NCBI GenBank assembly: GCA_030848705.1
Contig: CM061236.1
Location: forward strand, 136,019,970-136,083,969
DNA length: 64,000 nucleotides
Direction: 5' to 3'
Origin: Heracleum sosnowskyi
Taxonomy: Eukaryota > Streptophyta > Magnoliopsida > Apiales > Apiaceae
Part shown: one piece after another, positions 1 to 11,736 of the stretch
Position numbering within the stretch: the first letter of the stretch is position 1
Layout: each line of letters begins with the position of its first letter
Position numbers and translations under genes: made by a program
The notes under the pieces: generated by a model
What the model saw: only the letters and a program-made list of their open reading frames with translations
Databases searched by the model: none
Told to the model about the DNA's origin: nothing

Positions 1-2
1 AC

Positions 3-2684
3 GACGAGGTACATTTTCATCATACACTCCAGCCTAAAGAGCTGTTTCCCCGTGTTACTGATCAAATCGAAGGATCCCCCAGACCCTCCGTTGATAAACG
101 ACTACGAGTAATGACTCCTACAGGCAAAGCAGTCCTAACAAGCGACGCACGCCTCCACCTGCTTAAACTTCGGGAACAAAAAAAGAAGCCAGTTCAAGGC
201 CACCATTTTGAGAACTATGCTGGGTCAGACGACGAGCTAGCCTATTTGGAAGAGCAGAAGCGTCTACTCGAAGCTCGCTTAGAGAAACATCGTGAGATTC
301 AACGACTACAACGAGAGTTACAACATACGTCGTTATCTCGCCACCCAAAAAATCACCAAGGTTACACTGAAAAGGAGCTTGAGGAAAATCAGGACTTCGA
401 CGATGATGTATCTGAGGAGTCTCAATGTTCTCGTCCACCGTTAAAGAGACTCTTTACACCGTCCGCAAGTGACACCTCGTGGAGAAGTGATTCATGTGAG
501 TCCGTTCGCCCAGAAGACTTTGCCAAGATGCAAAATGATCTCGCCATTTGTCAGGATTACATCAAGACTCACTCAGGACAGCTCACATCCACTGAAAGTC
601 CTTTGTCCCGCTCAATTGAAATCGCCAAAATAGACAGGACCTTGAAAACCCCGGCCCTAGATCATTTTGATGGGTCGTGCGACCCCATTGACTTCTTGAA
701 TACCTTCGACGGACGAATGGCATTTTTTGGTCACTCCGAAATTGCTAGATGCCAGTTTTTCTCCACATGTTTAAAGGGTACAGCCCTACGCTGGTACAAC
801 AATCTCCCACCACGCTCCATTGATTCCTGGCACACATTAAAAAGTAAATTTCAGAATCGTTTTTCCAGCAACTATAATGGAGGGAAGATAACAACGTCGT
901 TGATGACAATCTGCCAACGCCATTCTGAATCCTTACGAGCCTTCTTAGCTCGCTTTCGAGCCGAGGTTGCCGACATTCCAAATTTAATTGAGGAACTGGC
1001 CATTAATTACCTCGCGGCTGGAATTGATAAACATCGTCACGCACTTCTGCTAGAAGAGTTCTTTGAGAAAAATCCACGTACTCTCCAATCGGCGTTCCAA
1101 ATAGTGGAACATAGAATGACACTGCAAGAGGCGGTGGGGAGTATTCAATCTCCACGGCGCTTCCCACAGAAAAGGGATAGAAGTCGCAGTCCACGTCGAC
1201 GATCTCCACTTAGTGATGCAAAGCGCGGTTCTGAGTCTCATTCCCGTTCATATGAGAGACGTACTCCTTTACCTGACAGATCGGAACGAAATGATAAAAC
1301 AGAAAGGGCGTGGAAAACCAGGGAACGCAATGAAAAGGAGTTTACCAAACTCAACACCGACAAAGCTACTATACTAGCTGTCCTTAAAACCGAACCTGAT
1401 TATCGACCTCCCAGGCCAATGAAGCCAGGTCGACCCCCTAGCTCCCGATACTGCGAGTATCACGAGGACACAGGTCACACGACGGAGACTTGTTTCCAAC
1501 TAAGCTCATTCATCGAGAGCAAGATTCGTCGAGGACAGCTAGTCCATTTCGTTGAGGACACACATCACCAATCTTTGCGGAATCATGACCACGACAGGGT
1601 TATTGATGTCATCGCCGGAGGTCATTCCGCAGGAGGTCATTCCGCAGGAGGTACTTCCAATAATTCCAAAAAGTCATATGCTCGTGAAGTATTCTCCGTT
1701 AACCCAACGACTCCAAAGAGACCAAGACACAACCCATCCCCGGTCATATCTTTCTCCGACGAAGATTATCCGTTGGGCATAATTGAGGCCCATCAAGATG
1801 CCCTCGTCATCTCCGCTAAAGTAGGCACAAACACAGTAAAGAAAATTTTGATTGATAACGGCAGTTCTGTCGACATCCTATATCACCATGCTTTCTCACG
1901 AATGAACCTAGGGGATCGCAAACTGGAAAATGTCAACATCCCCCTGTATGGATTTACAGGAAACGAGGTGAAGGTCATTGGCACCATTGATTTGCCTGTC
2001 CTATTCGACACATCTCCATGTCAAACTTGGCAGTTGGTTAAGTTTCATGTCATCAATGCGGCGTCAAGCTATAACGCCATCCTTGGTCGAACTACGTTGA
2101 CAGCCCTTAAGGCCATCACGTCAATTCCTCATCTAAAAATGAAATTTCCAACTGAGTTCGGCATAGGCGAAGTTGTTGGCGACCAAGTGGCCGCACGACA
2201 ATGTTATTTATCAGCAGTCATCCCGCGACAAAAACACCCGAACGACTCCTCCATCAATCAAGTCATGGAAATTGACCCAAACGATATTATCGAAACCCCA
2301 CTGGTCCCAACATGTGTCCCTATGGAAGACACAGAAGAGGTCGAGATTGAACAAGGAAACCCAGACAAAAAATTCAAAATCGGAAAAGGACTCCAGAATC
2401 CATTACGCCAGGACATCATTCACCTCGTCCGCGAGTTCGCCGATATTTTTGCCTGGAACCCTTCTGACATGCCAGGAATTCCGGAAGTCATAGCTCGCCA
2501 TTCGCTACATATTGACCCAAGTGCCCGACCAGTGAAGCAAAAGCGACGAACTTTTTCAGAAGAAAAGAAACAGGCCATAGACGCCGAATTGGATCGCTTA
2601 CTCGCGGCAGGCTTGGTGGAGCCGGTTCAATTTCCCACTTGGATCGTCAATGTGGTTTTAGTAAAGAAAAGTAATGGCAAATGA
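3..2684 (+). pseudogene. Tat element gag-protease and start of reverse transcriptase
   Basis: One open frame runs from base 3; the first internal ATG is at 111, so the true start may be left of the window. A charged coiled N-terminal region is followed by a Retrotrans_gag-like domain (about 650-1140) and an Arg/Ser-rich basic stretch (about 1160-1300). A zinc-knuckle-like motif of the C-x2-H-x5-H-x4-C type lies near 1451-1495. The aspartic protease active site reads D-N-G-S-S at 1854-1868. The reverse transcriptase N-terminus begins about 2480 and ends at a TGA at 2682-2684. Tryptophan is expected there, and the hAT insertion follows 8 bases later. A short direct repeat of GGAGGTCATTCCGCA lies near 1617-1650. 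Not functional as it stands. Confidence 0.85.
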
Positions 2685-2692
2685 CGCATGTG

Positions 2693-3554
2693 TAGGGCTG
2701 ATCATTCGGTCGGTTCGGTTAAAAACCGAACCGAATAAGAAAAACCGAAAAACCGAACTTCTGTTTTGATCAAACCAAACCGAACCGAATTATTGTACAA
2801 AACCGAACCGAACCGAAATAGTATGGATCGGTTTCTTCGGTTCGGTTTACTATAAAACCGAAATTAATAAAATCCTGTATTTTAGAATTTAGACAGTATT
2901 TACAAGATTCTTTCCATTGCAATTTGCATGAAATGAATCATGATTCTATAAAATAACATGCTAAACAATCCACAACTGCTAAGGTCTAAACAGAGTTGAT
3001 GGGGTAACTCGCGGCTTCCAGAACTGGTGTGGATGGTCGCACTTGGCCGGAAATCGAACAGGAAAGGGTGGCTGTCGGCTGTGCGCGGTGATTGGAACGG
3101 CTGGACAGAAGGCTACGGCGGCCGGAAAGGCTGGCGGCTGAGGTGCGATTAACAGAAAAGAGGGACTGCTACTGTGCGATAAACAGAGACGGCGGGGGGG
3201 GGGGGGGGGGGTTGCGCGAGGAAGAAGAGTCGCAAGGCGTTGCTGTGCCTCTTCTACTTTGCTTTTTCTTTACTTTGTTTTGCCCAGTATGTGTGTGTTG
3301 TGTGTGAGTTGTGAATGGGTGTGTGTATATATATATGTAATATATTTATAATTTTTAAAAATATATAAATATATTTCGGTTTTTCGGTTTTTAACCGAAA
3401 CACAATTCTTAAAACCGAACCGAACCGATTTTATTCCGGTTTAATCCGAAAAACCGAATTAACCGAAATTTTGAAAAAAACTCAATCCAAACCGAACCGA
3501 AATTTTTCGGTTCGGATCGGTTTTTCGGTTTCGGTTCGGTTTTGCTCAGCCCTA
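2693..3554. mobile_element. Non-autonomous hAT-type element (862 bp) nested in the Tat reverse transcriptase
   Basis: The ends are TAGGGCTGA and its inverse TCAGCCCTA. They are flanked by an 8-bp target-site duplication, CGCATGTG at 2685-2692 and CACATGTG at 3555-3562 (one mismatch). An 8-bp duplication is the hAT superfamily signature. Both termini are packed with short motifs of the TTCGGTT / AACCGAA type in both orientations (about 2703-2870 and 3370-3545), as in subterminal transposase-binding repeats. The centre is G+C-rich, contains an 18-base G run and encodes no transposase. Removing it puts the reverse transcriptase codons on both sides back in register, confirming it as the later insertion. 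Confidence 0.9.
3194..3211 (+). repeat. Homopolymer run of 18 G
   Basis: An uninterrupted G18 tract lies inside the hAT element. It is a likely G-quadruplex former and a likely site of length variation or assembly error. It encodes a polyglycine only in a meaningless frame. Confidence 0.95.
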
Positions 3555-4865
3555 CACATGTGCGTCGATTACTCAGACCTCAATAGAGCGTGTCCTAAGG
3601 ACTTCTACCCCTTGCCAAACCTTGACCAACTGATTGATGCAACAGCTGGCCACGAGCTCATGTCATTTATGGATGCGTTCTCAGGGTATAACCAAATCAA
3701 AATGGACAGTCAGGACTGGGAGAAAACCGCATTCATCACGCATAGGGGTGTGTTTGGTTACAAGAATATGCCTTTTGGACTCATCAATGCAGGAGCGACA
3801 TTTCAACAGATGATGGATACCATTTTTTCCTCGCAAATTAGGCGAAATATGCAAGTCTACGTGGATGACATGATTACCAAGTCCCAAAGAGCCTCACACC
3901 ACGTTGATGACTTGAGAGAAACATTTCAGGCAATTCGTCTCCACGACATGCGACTTAATCCAGCGAAATGCTCATTCGGCCTCACAACAGGTAAATTCCT
4001 GGGCTTTTTGGTCACACAACGCGGCATTGAGGCTGATCCTTCCCAAATCAAAGCAATAATGGATATCAAAAGTCCATCCACTCTGAAGGAAGTCCAGGTG
4101 CTGACAGGTTGCATCGCCGCCTTGAGAAAGTTTATCCCCCAATCCTCCAAACGATGTGCCCCCTTTTTTCAGGTGATAAAAGAGTCAGCTAAGACATCCA
4201 AAATTGACTGGAGTGATAAATGCCAAGAAGCTTTGAACGAACTCAAGAAATTTCTAACTACTCCGCCAGTGTTGATCAAAGCGATTCCCTGTGAACCATT
4301 GCGAATTTATCTCACCGCCTCTGACACTAACGTCGCCGCCGTCTTGGTTAAGTCCAGTGAAGGAAAAGAGTCGCCAATTTACTATGTCAGCCATACGCTC
4401 CGCGACGCTGAAACGCGATATCCTCAAATCGAAAAGTTGGTTTTCTCTCTTGTGATAGTAAGTCGAAAACTTCGACACTATTTTCAGGGGCGACAGACAC
4501 AAGTCATGACCAACCAACCCTTGAAGCGGATTTTACATAAACCAGACATGACTGGGCGTCTTGCGGCATGGACCGTTGAGCTAGGCCAATTCTACATTGA
4601 ATACAAGTCGCTGACAACAATGAAAGCTCAATCATTATCTGACTTCGTGGCAGAGTGTCAGTTCTCCACTGAGTGCAGTGTGCCCAACGAGGTGAATCTT
4701 ACTCCACCTCGTTCCTGGTCTCTTTATGTAGACGGCTCATCCAAGACTGATGTCAGTGGCGCATGAATTATTCTGGTTAGCCCCGAGGGATTCCAAGTCC
4801 AACAAGCAATTAAGTTTTCATTCAAAGCCACCAACAATGAATCGGAATATGAAGCTCTTATAGCA
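3555..4865 (+). pseudogene. Tat element reverse transcriptase and RNase H
   Basis: This continues the polymerase after the hAT element. Reverse transcriptase motifs run from about 3563, and the catalytic Y-V-D-D is at 3858-3869. The connection follows, then a gypsy-type RNase H (about 4260-4560). A second, archaeal-type RNase H starts near 4720 with the motif Y-V-D-G-S. In-frame TGA codons at 4764-4766 and 4866-4868 fall where glycine is usual, so each looks like a GGA-to-TGA change. The frame is otherwise well conserved, suggesting decay after insertion rather than an ancient relic. Confidence 0.85.
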
Positions 4866-4868
4866 TGA

Positions 4869-5542
4869 TTGAATTTGGCAAAAGAGTTAGAAGCTACGGT
4901 CATAGACATATTCAGCGACTCCCAACTTGTGGTAAAGCAGATTGGTGGCGAGTTCAAAACCCACAATGACAGGATGACGTCCTACTTAAATAAAGCCCAC
5001 TCACTTTTGAAAACCTTCACATCATGGAATATCTCGCATGTCGATAGAGCTGAAAATCAGTGGGCCGATGCGTTGTCTAAATTAGCGTCATCAAATATTC
5101 TGGTCAACTCTCATCCTGTATATGTCGAAGAGCTTTCGACCCGGCAATCCACGAGCTTCCTGTTGCCGAAATCACGACAACTCCTGATTGGCGGACACCA
5201 TTCTTAGATTACATCATGGATAACAAGCTCCCAGAGGACAAGAAAGAAGCCCGCTCGGTCATGTTCAAAGCTCGCAACTATTGTGTGTTGAACTCCAAGC
5301 TATACCGACGAGCTCTAACAGAGCCACTCATTCGCTGCCTAGGGCCAGTCGAATCCCAACTCGCCATCCTAGAAGTGCACACAGGCATATGCGGGGAGCA
5401 CATGGGGGGCAAGAACCTAGCACTGAAAATAATTAGACAAGGCTTATACTGGCCCACATTGAGGAAGGACTGCGAAGCTTATGTTCGGAAATGTGAACCC
5501 TGTCAACTTTACGGATCGGTCAGCCACGCTCCTTCGTAAACG
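4869..5542 (+). pseudogene. Tat element second RNase H end and integrase zinc domain
   Basis: From 4869 the archaeal-type RNase H finishes, including a D-S-Q-L-V-V motif near 4917 and an N-Q-W-A-D-A-L motif near 5056. A single-base frameshift near 5120-5145 separates it from the following frame (5216-5539). That frame holds the integrase HHCC zinc-binding domain, with the two cysteines in K-C-E-P-C-Q near 5491-5510, and ends at TAA 5537-5539. These are parts of one ancestral polyprotein. Confidence 0.8.
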
Positions 5543-6421
5543 ATGACACCAATCATTTGCCCATGCCCTTTCTTCCAGTGGGGAATCGACATAGTGGGAC
5601 CGCTCCCAAAGGTCAAAGGCCAGTTTCAATACCTAGTTGTCGCTATCGACTACGCCACTAAATGGGTTGAAGCTAAACCCTTAGCTCGCATTCGAGAAAA
5701 AGAAATGATCGATTTTTTCATGGAGTTCATTGTCTTCCGCTTTGGAGTACCTAGGTCTGTCATTACCGACAATGGTACTCAGTTCATAGGTGAGAAATTT
5801 GAAACTGTGTTGCGCGACCTCAACATCAAACACTCCAAGGCTTCGGTAGCTTATCCCCAAGCTAATGGGCAAGTAGAAGTGACCAACAGGATCATTCTCC
5901 AAGGGCTCAAAAAATGACTTCAAGAACAACCTCGCTCATGGGCGGATGAGCTCCCGAACGTGCTATGGTCATACAGGACCACACCTCGTTCCTCGACATG
6001 TGATACCCCCTTTAGACTGGCTTACGTAACGGATGCTGTCATTCCTTTGGAGACAAGCTTAAGCTCTCCCAGAGTTGACTCTTTCAACCCGGATGCCTCG
6101 TTGGAAGGGTTGCATCTCGACAACGACCTGTTGGAGGAGGTCAGAAACGAGGCTAACCTGGCTGCCGCGCGCCACCAGAAAGCGGTGGCCAAGTACTTTG
6201 ACAAAAAGGTAAAAATAAAGAACTTTCAGGTGAATGATCTGGTTTTACGAGAATCTGCTTCATCTCAGCCCACAGTCACGGGGAAATTTAAAGCACCATG
6301 GGAAGGGCCATACAAAATTTCCAAGGTTATTCGACCAGGAACCTATGAACTCTCTCAGCTCAACGGCGAGCCGATAAAGAACGCGTGGAACACAATCCAT
6401 CTAAAAAAGTTCTTCCAATAA
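5543..6421 (+). pseudogene. Tat element integrase core and C-terminal domain
   Basis: The integrase core shows its first catalytic Asp in the segment G-I-D-I-V-G-P near 5582-5602. The second is in T-D-N-G-T-Q-F near 5767-5787, followed by a P-Q-A-N-G-Q segment near 5857. A TGA at 5915-5917 replaces a probable tryptophan, and the frame continues to a natural stop at 6419-6421. The last part (about 6200-6421) is the chromodomain-free integrase C-terminus typical of Tat and Athila elements. Confidence 0.85.
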
Positions 6422-7070
6422 GTAGGTGCAGATTCACGCACCCATGGAGGGTTATTAAGTTATCTTTAAATTAAGTATAATTAAAGACAGACTCCTCGGT
6501 GCTATGAACATCTCTTTACAGTTGTGTAATCTACCGTTAAATTAAGTCCAAGTTAAGGACAAGCTCTATGTCACTATGAACACATCATCATGATTATTAA
6601 GTTATTCTCAGGAGTTAAATCTAATCAAGAATAGATTTCTAGCTACTACTTGCATCTCTTTAGAGTTATTCAATTATTTTCAGGATCTGTCCAATGAAGG
6701 ATAAGTTTATGTTTATTACATAAACAAAACTTACAAGCTATTTCGTATCAACAAAGGGTGCTTAAAGCTATATCCACACGGACAAACAATGGGTACATTC
6801 AAATTTTTGTAAATGCCTTAACCATCAAACGAATAATTAACACTTGCTAACAACTACAGTAACAAAATTTACCATAGTCGAATAGAAAGCAAGTTCGATT
6901 ACACCAATACTGTCATGACAACAATAACCCCCTGGGACATATGTTTTCACATGTCAAAGCAACCATAAAAGCATGTTCGAAACCGGGAACATAAACAATG
7001 TTAGTAAAACAAGCATTAAAGCTAAAGCAGAAATGAGAACATCATAACGGGGCATACCCCACCTTCAGTA
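6422..7070. other. Tat element non-coding spacer between integrase and antisense ORFs
   Basis: About 650 A+T-rich bases without a convincing frame. Loosely repeated phrases occur (ATTAAGTCCAAGTTAAGGACA-like and ATTAAGTTATTCTCAGG-like), near 6460-6700. No gene is seen. Confidence 0.6.
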
Positions 7071-9307
7071 TTACACCCCTGGGGCTTCTCGAGCTAGATC
7101 AGCACAGAAATCGTCAAAAGCATGCCCAGTCATATCCAGTCCCGCAGCAACGGCACGGGCATAACAATGCCCATAGCCGGCCTCCAAACCGTTGGCTATC
7201 TCCTCGACCCCTTTCGTCACTTCGGCCTTCAAGCGGTTAACCTCGTCCGCGAGGACCTCCTTGTCTTTTCGGCAACGCTCTAGCTCCGACTTCATCTCCT
7301 CACCTTCACGCTGCCTCTCCTCGCTCGCTTCTTTCTCCCTTCCCAGATCGTCAGTCAATTGCTTGATGGTAGTGGTAGCTTTTCCATTATCCACCCTCAA
7401 ATTCTCCAACTCCAAAGTCAACTCCTTGACCCTCTTCTCAGCATCAGAAGCTCGCTGCTCAGCAACCGTGCGTTGTTCCTTCAAAGTAGTCATCTCGCGC
7501 AAAGACTCAGATCGCCATTGGCCATCGACGTCAGCCCGGTATTCACGGACGATGTGAGTCATGTCAGATAGGAACTGATTCATCAAATACAGGGACAAAA
7601 TGATAAGTAAAATGATCGCAATAATACATCCACTAAGGCGAACTAAAGACCAAGTCGAAATTGAAAATCTTACCCGTCCAGCGCGAGCTAAGCAACGGTC
7701 AGCGACGTCACTACGAGCACGATCAACGTAGGAGCTAAAATCCTGAGGGAGGTCAAAAGCACCAAATACCTGTCAAAAGGAAATACGTTTGGTTAAATGA
7801 CGAGTGAAAATAGTACTACCTCTCATAATCAAGCGAGCGAGACAGAACATACCTGTACAGGGGGGTGCGATCCTGCGGTCCACCGCTCATAAGATTGAAA
7901 CTCAAAACGAGCAGGCTCTATAGCACTTTCAGGTTGAAGTACAGGTGGCCTATCTCCACCTTGCATACCGGTGAACGTCAGCGACTTAACACCTCCAGCC
8001 CTCGCGGAGTCCTGCCCTCGCCTAGAAATGATCTTCTCAGTACCATCCTCCCCCACGTCAGCACGAGACCTTTTCCTCCCACGAACTATTAGCTCGGGAC
8101 CTTCACCAGACTCGAGATTTGTCACTTCGTTGGACTCTCCCACTGGCACAGAATCAGAAACCATGTCGTTACCAGAACCCGTCCCCATTACACCCCCCCT
8201 TAGAAGTAGACCCCGCGTTATCATGGGTCGACTGGGACCGCGGCCTCTTAGCGATCAGCAACAAAGCTTTATCCATCTCGTCCTTCAATCCTCCGTCCAA
8301 TATCTGTCGCAAAGATCTCCCAGAAACTGGGAAACACAAACAAGAAAATAAGAACGCTTAGCAACAACAATAGCTCGCAAAACAGATAAGGCCATTAGTA
8401 AACAAGTATCCTTACGATTATGACTCCCTAAAAAAGACTCGTTCTTCAACTGCGACCACTCATAGGGTGACCACGCTCCAAAAAATGTGGTTAAAAAAGC
8501 AGCATCATATTTACTCATATTGTTTAGTAGATCTACATTGTCTTTGGGAACAGCCCGACAAGGAGGCACAAACTCGAGATCCTTTCCATACCAGAATAAC
8601 CACTTACCATGCCAACCATGGTTTGACAACTTCACATTAACGATACGAACTCTAGTCCGTTTATAGAAATATACCTGACCATGGGTGTAGTGGATACTAT
8701 AGATAGAGAAAAATAATTTCAAAGAAGGTAATTGGTTAGATTCAGCACAACGGGCTATGAAACCGCTTATTTGCGCGATGGCATTGGGAGTCATCTGTGC
8801 TATCCCACAGCCAATCGCCTCGAACATACACACAAAAAAGGGGTGTAGAGGTAGACGCAGTCCGTAGTCGAAGTGCACCAAAGGAATACCATGCATCCCG
8901 TACTCGGGCATATTCCATATCCGGTCATCGGGGTTCGGAATCTCGCACAGATAACCCCCTACGGATAAATCGACCCAATTTTTGCTCACTTCCACTCGGG
9001 TCGAGGGATTGGAGAAAATACTAGACATATTAAGACTAGGGTTATCACCGAACTCTAATTGGCCGGCGGTGAGAGCTTCCCTAACCACGCTATCACGCTC
9101 TACTACGGTATTGGGACTCAAAGGTGGAGAAAAAAGGGCCTCTTCACTCTTCTCCTCCCCAGAAAAACTAAACCCAGAATCAATTTCACCCCCAGGGAGG
9201 TCCAAATGATCCAGGTTAAATAAAGGGTCAAGATGAGGTTCAGAAGACCCATCCCTAATAGAATTCCGACTTAGAGTAGCTTCAGACGAAATAGACAAGT
9301 GAGACAT
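7071..9307 (-). CDS. Antisense accessory ORF of the Tat element (PF04195-like then coiled coil)
   Basis: The frame starts with ATG at 9307 and appears split into several exons. The first open block is 9307 to about 8285, then 8224-7829, a short open piece near 7760-7672, and 7598-7071 with the final stop. The first block resembles the plant 'putative gypsy type transposon' domain (PF04195, Transposase_28). It has the typical run from a conserved glycine-proline patch to L-P-L-H-P-F-F and T-P-N-A around residues 130-180. The last block is a long heptad-rich coiled coil (about 120 residues). This arrangement is known from antisense ORFs of Tat-lineage elements; the biochemical role is unknown. 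Exon borders are not established. It is element-encoded, not a host gene. Confidence 0.7.
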
Positions 9308-9730
9308 GATGTAAACCTTTACAGTGAATGTAATCTAAAACAGGTTGCAAAGTATTAAATTAGGCAAAAGCAAAAGAAAAAAGGGCACACCTGGATGAGA
9401 GAAATCGAAAGGAAATGGGAGGAGTTACGCAGTCTGCCGGGGAAGGTAATGAAAGTGGTAGTTACCCAATACCCATGAAGCCGAAGAGTCACAGCCAAAC
9501 TACGATTTCCGTACCAAAAATAAATAAAATATAAAAATAAATCAGTACTGTTTTATTCAATTCATTCCAAACATTCTCATATTTTTTTCTACGAAGGTTC
9601 CACAGTTTTATTTCCCTTCCCCGACATATCGAATTAATTTAAATTACTAATATTCCCTGTCATTCCTTTTTGTTTGCTTTATTTTCTTTCCCTTTTTCAG
9701 GATTTACTCAAATCTAAAAGATGTTGATAC
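9308..9730. other. Spacer between antisense ORF start and polypurine tract
   Basis: A+T-rich spacer of about 420 bases. It would contain the promoter and 5' untranslated region of the antisense ORF. No frame or clear motif was recognised. Confidence 0.5.
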
Positions 9731-9748
9731 CAACAGGGGGGGGACAAA
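9731..9748 (+). promoter_or_regulatory. Polypurine tract of the Tat element
   Basis: A purine block with eight consecutive G residues lies directly before the LTR start TGTTGGGCC. This is the expected plus-strand priming site. Confidence 0.85.
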
Positions 9749-9978
9749 TGTTGGGCCAAAGCCCACTTGGAGATAGGACTTAAAAGATAGTTTGTATTTA
9801 GGCCCAAGATGTAACAAGCCCAATTGTACATTTCCCTATAAATACCCCCAAACCCCCATAGGTAAAGAGGTTGGAAAATTAGACTAAGGAGAGAGCCTCC
9901 TAAGAATGTAATATTGTATTAACTTCACTTCATAATAATAAGAGAAAGACTTGCTTATTGAATCATATACGTTCTACA
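9749..9978 (+). repeat. 3' LTR of the Tat element (about 230 bp)
   Basis: It begins TGTTGGGCC after the polypurine tract and most likely ends ...TTCTACA, with TG...CA termini. It holds a TATA box (TATAAATA, 9837-9844) and A+T-rich polyadenylation-like motifs near 9935-9955. The right border is inferred because the 5' LTR is outside the window. The next five bases, TTCAT, would be the target-site duplication. Confidence 0.7.
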
Positions 9979-9991
9979 TTCATGTCTCTTT

Positions 9992-11687
9992 TCATCTTTC
10001 CAAAAGAAGGATCTTTGCATCATTTCCTCTGAAGTCTCTTTTCATCTTTCCCAATGCCGTAGGTGCAACTCGAGGATCATAGCCAGCAGAGGCAGCCAAT
10101 AGCATCCCAAGGTAATCTGCTTCATGCTCGTGCCTGATGATGTGAATGAAGTCTGATACATTTAGAACATATTGACAAGATCAAAGTGAAAAAGAAAAAC
10201 ACTAAACTAGCAAAAAAAGAAGGCATAGCTAACATAAACTCTAAGAACAGTCTACCATGGAACCAGATCATTAACACGACCTTAAGTGAAAATGAATGCT
10301 TACCTCAATTGATAATACATTTCGGGATCATAGCCAGTTACAAATCGGTGATACAGCTTGAATGGAAACCAGGTAAGCCTTCGTTGTGGATGTCGAGAAA
10401 CAACATGACCTACCTATCCAGTTAGACGCAAGTTATAACCCAAGTGTTACTCATATTGGACATTCATAAATAACTAGCCTAAAAACCCGTGCGAAGCACG
10501 GGCCTGCTTATTTACTGAAATAATTTTTCGCACGAAAATGTATATATATCGAAACAATTTTGTAATTAAAATTAATTTTGAATTTATCTTATATTTGTAT
10601 AAATGTTTTTTAATTTTTTTTAATATTTAATAAGATTTCACAAAATTTGGAAAAAAAATCTATAAAATAAAGATCAAATTATTATTTTCATTTGACAAAA
10701 TATTAATTTAGTTTTAAATGTCGTGAAATGCATTTTATCAAATTCAACAATTAAATATAATCTAAATGATTATTTTAGTATAGTTGTTCATATATGATAT
10801 GGATGTATCTAAAAACTAATGTGTTTTTAACGAAATGACAATATACTTGTAAATAAAATATAAAGTTGGTCAGGTACGTAAGACTACACACCGTGATCAC
10901 ATCTTAAAATCTTTTAGTCTAAAGTCCGTATATAACATTAGTGTATGTAAATTAATATGATAACATAACTGTGCCAAACCCAAGGCTTTGGGACTTGTTC
11001 ATAGTGAGTATTATTGATATTAAGAACAAATAGAAACAATGTAAAATTTGAAACACGGTCGAACTATTGTTCTTGTTGCAATTATAATCAGGTTTACCGG
11101 AGTTTTCTATGTTGGAGAAAGTATAATTTGTAAATAGGTATTTTGCCTTAGTAGTTGTTGTTTGTTTTTCAGCGATCAATTGATTTGGTTTTTTTTATTT
11201 TTTTGCAGTCTAGAATATAAATCGTTAAATGCACACAATGTTGTTGTAATATAATCGAACACATGTGAATGAGATAGAGGATTTTAAAAAGAAGCTGAAG
11301 GTTGGTGCATTTTGCACACTCTCACAAGACAAATACTTTGGGAGATGAGCACCTATTGCAATATGGAGTATTCATATCACGTGTTTATTTTTTTAACTTG
11401 GGAACTGATTTCGCACTTCTCTCTTGTGTCCATCACTGTATTAAATTATATGAACACACTTAGTACTTTAATAATATGTTTGGAATGTCGTTTTACAGTT
11501 ACAAATTTTAATCCAATTTTTTTTATAAATGATCATCGTGTACTAATAATAATGTATTTTAACTTGACTATATATATGTATTTTATGTAATTAATTAAGC
11601 GTTAATAATATCGAATTCAAAATTCAAATCTCATTTCGATTAATTTAATATATATACATATATATTGGCGACCGGAACGCCCTTAAA

Positions 11688-11736
<49 letters not shown>

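Larger units (their letters stand above)
1..9978 (+). mobile_element. Ty3/gypsy Tat-lineage LTR retrotransposon, 5' end outside window, decayed
   Basis: The window opens inside the gag frame (open from base 3). Order on the + strand is gag, aspartic protease, reverse transcriptase, RNase H, a second archaeal-type RNase H, then integrase. After these come an untranslated spacer, accessory ORFs on the opposite strand, a polypurine tract and a 3' LTR. The double RNase H and the antisense ORFs downstream of integrase are known hallmarks of the plant Tat lineage (Grande, RIRE2, Retand relatives). The coding frame carries several stops and at least one frameshift and is split by a hAT insertion, so this copy cannot make its own proteins. 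The 5' LTR and primer-binding site lie left of the window. Lineage placement rests on domain order, not on a tree. Confidence 0.9.

Noticed and set aside
3092..3307. ORF with polyglycine inside the hAT element
   Set aside because: It depends on the G18 run and has no similarity; the element is non-autonomous.
2682..5917. Repeated in-frame TGA codons in the first Tat element as a sign of stop-codon recoding
   Set aside because: TGA codons occur where different amino acids are expected, and a frameshift and TAA are also present, so ordinary decay explains them better.
7192..7571. Plus-strand frames opposite the Tat coiled-coil ORF
   Set aside because: Shadows of the minus-strand coiled coil, with serine-rich mirror translation.
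9984..10052. Repeat of GTCTCTTTTCATCTTTCC as the target-site duplication of the Tat element
   Set aside because: Both copies lie on the same side of the LTR and are far longer than the 5 bp usual for gypsy elements.
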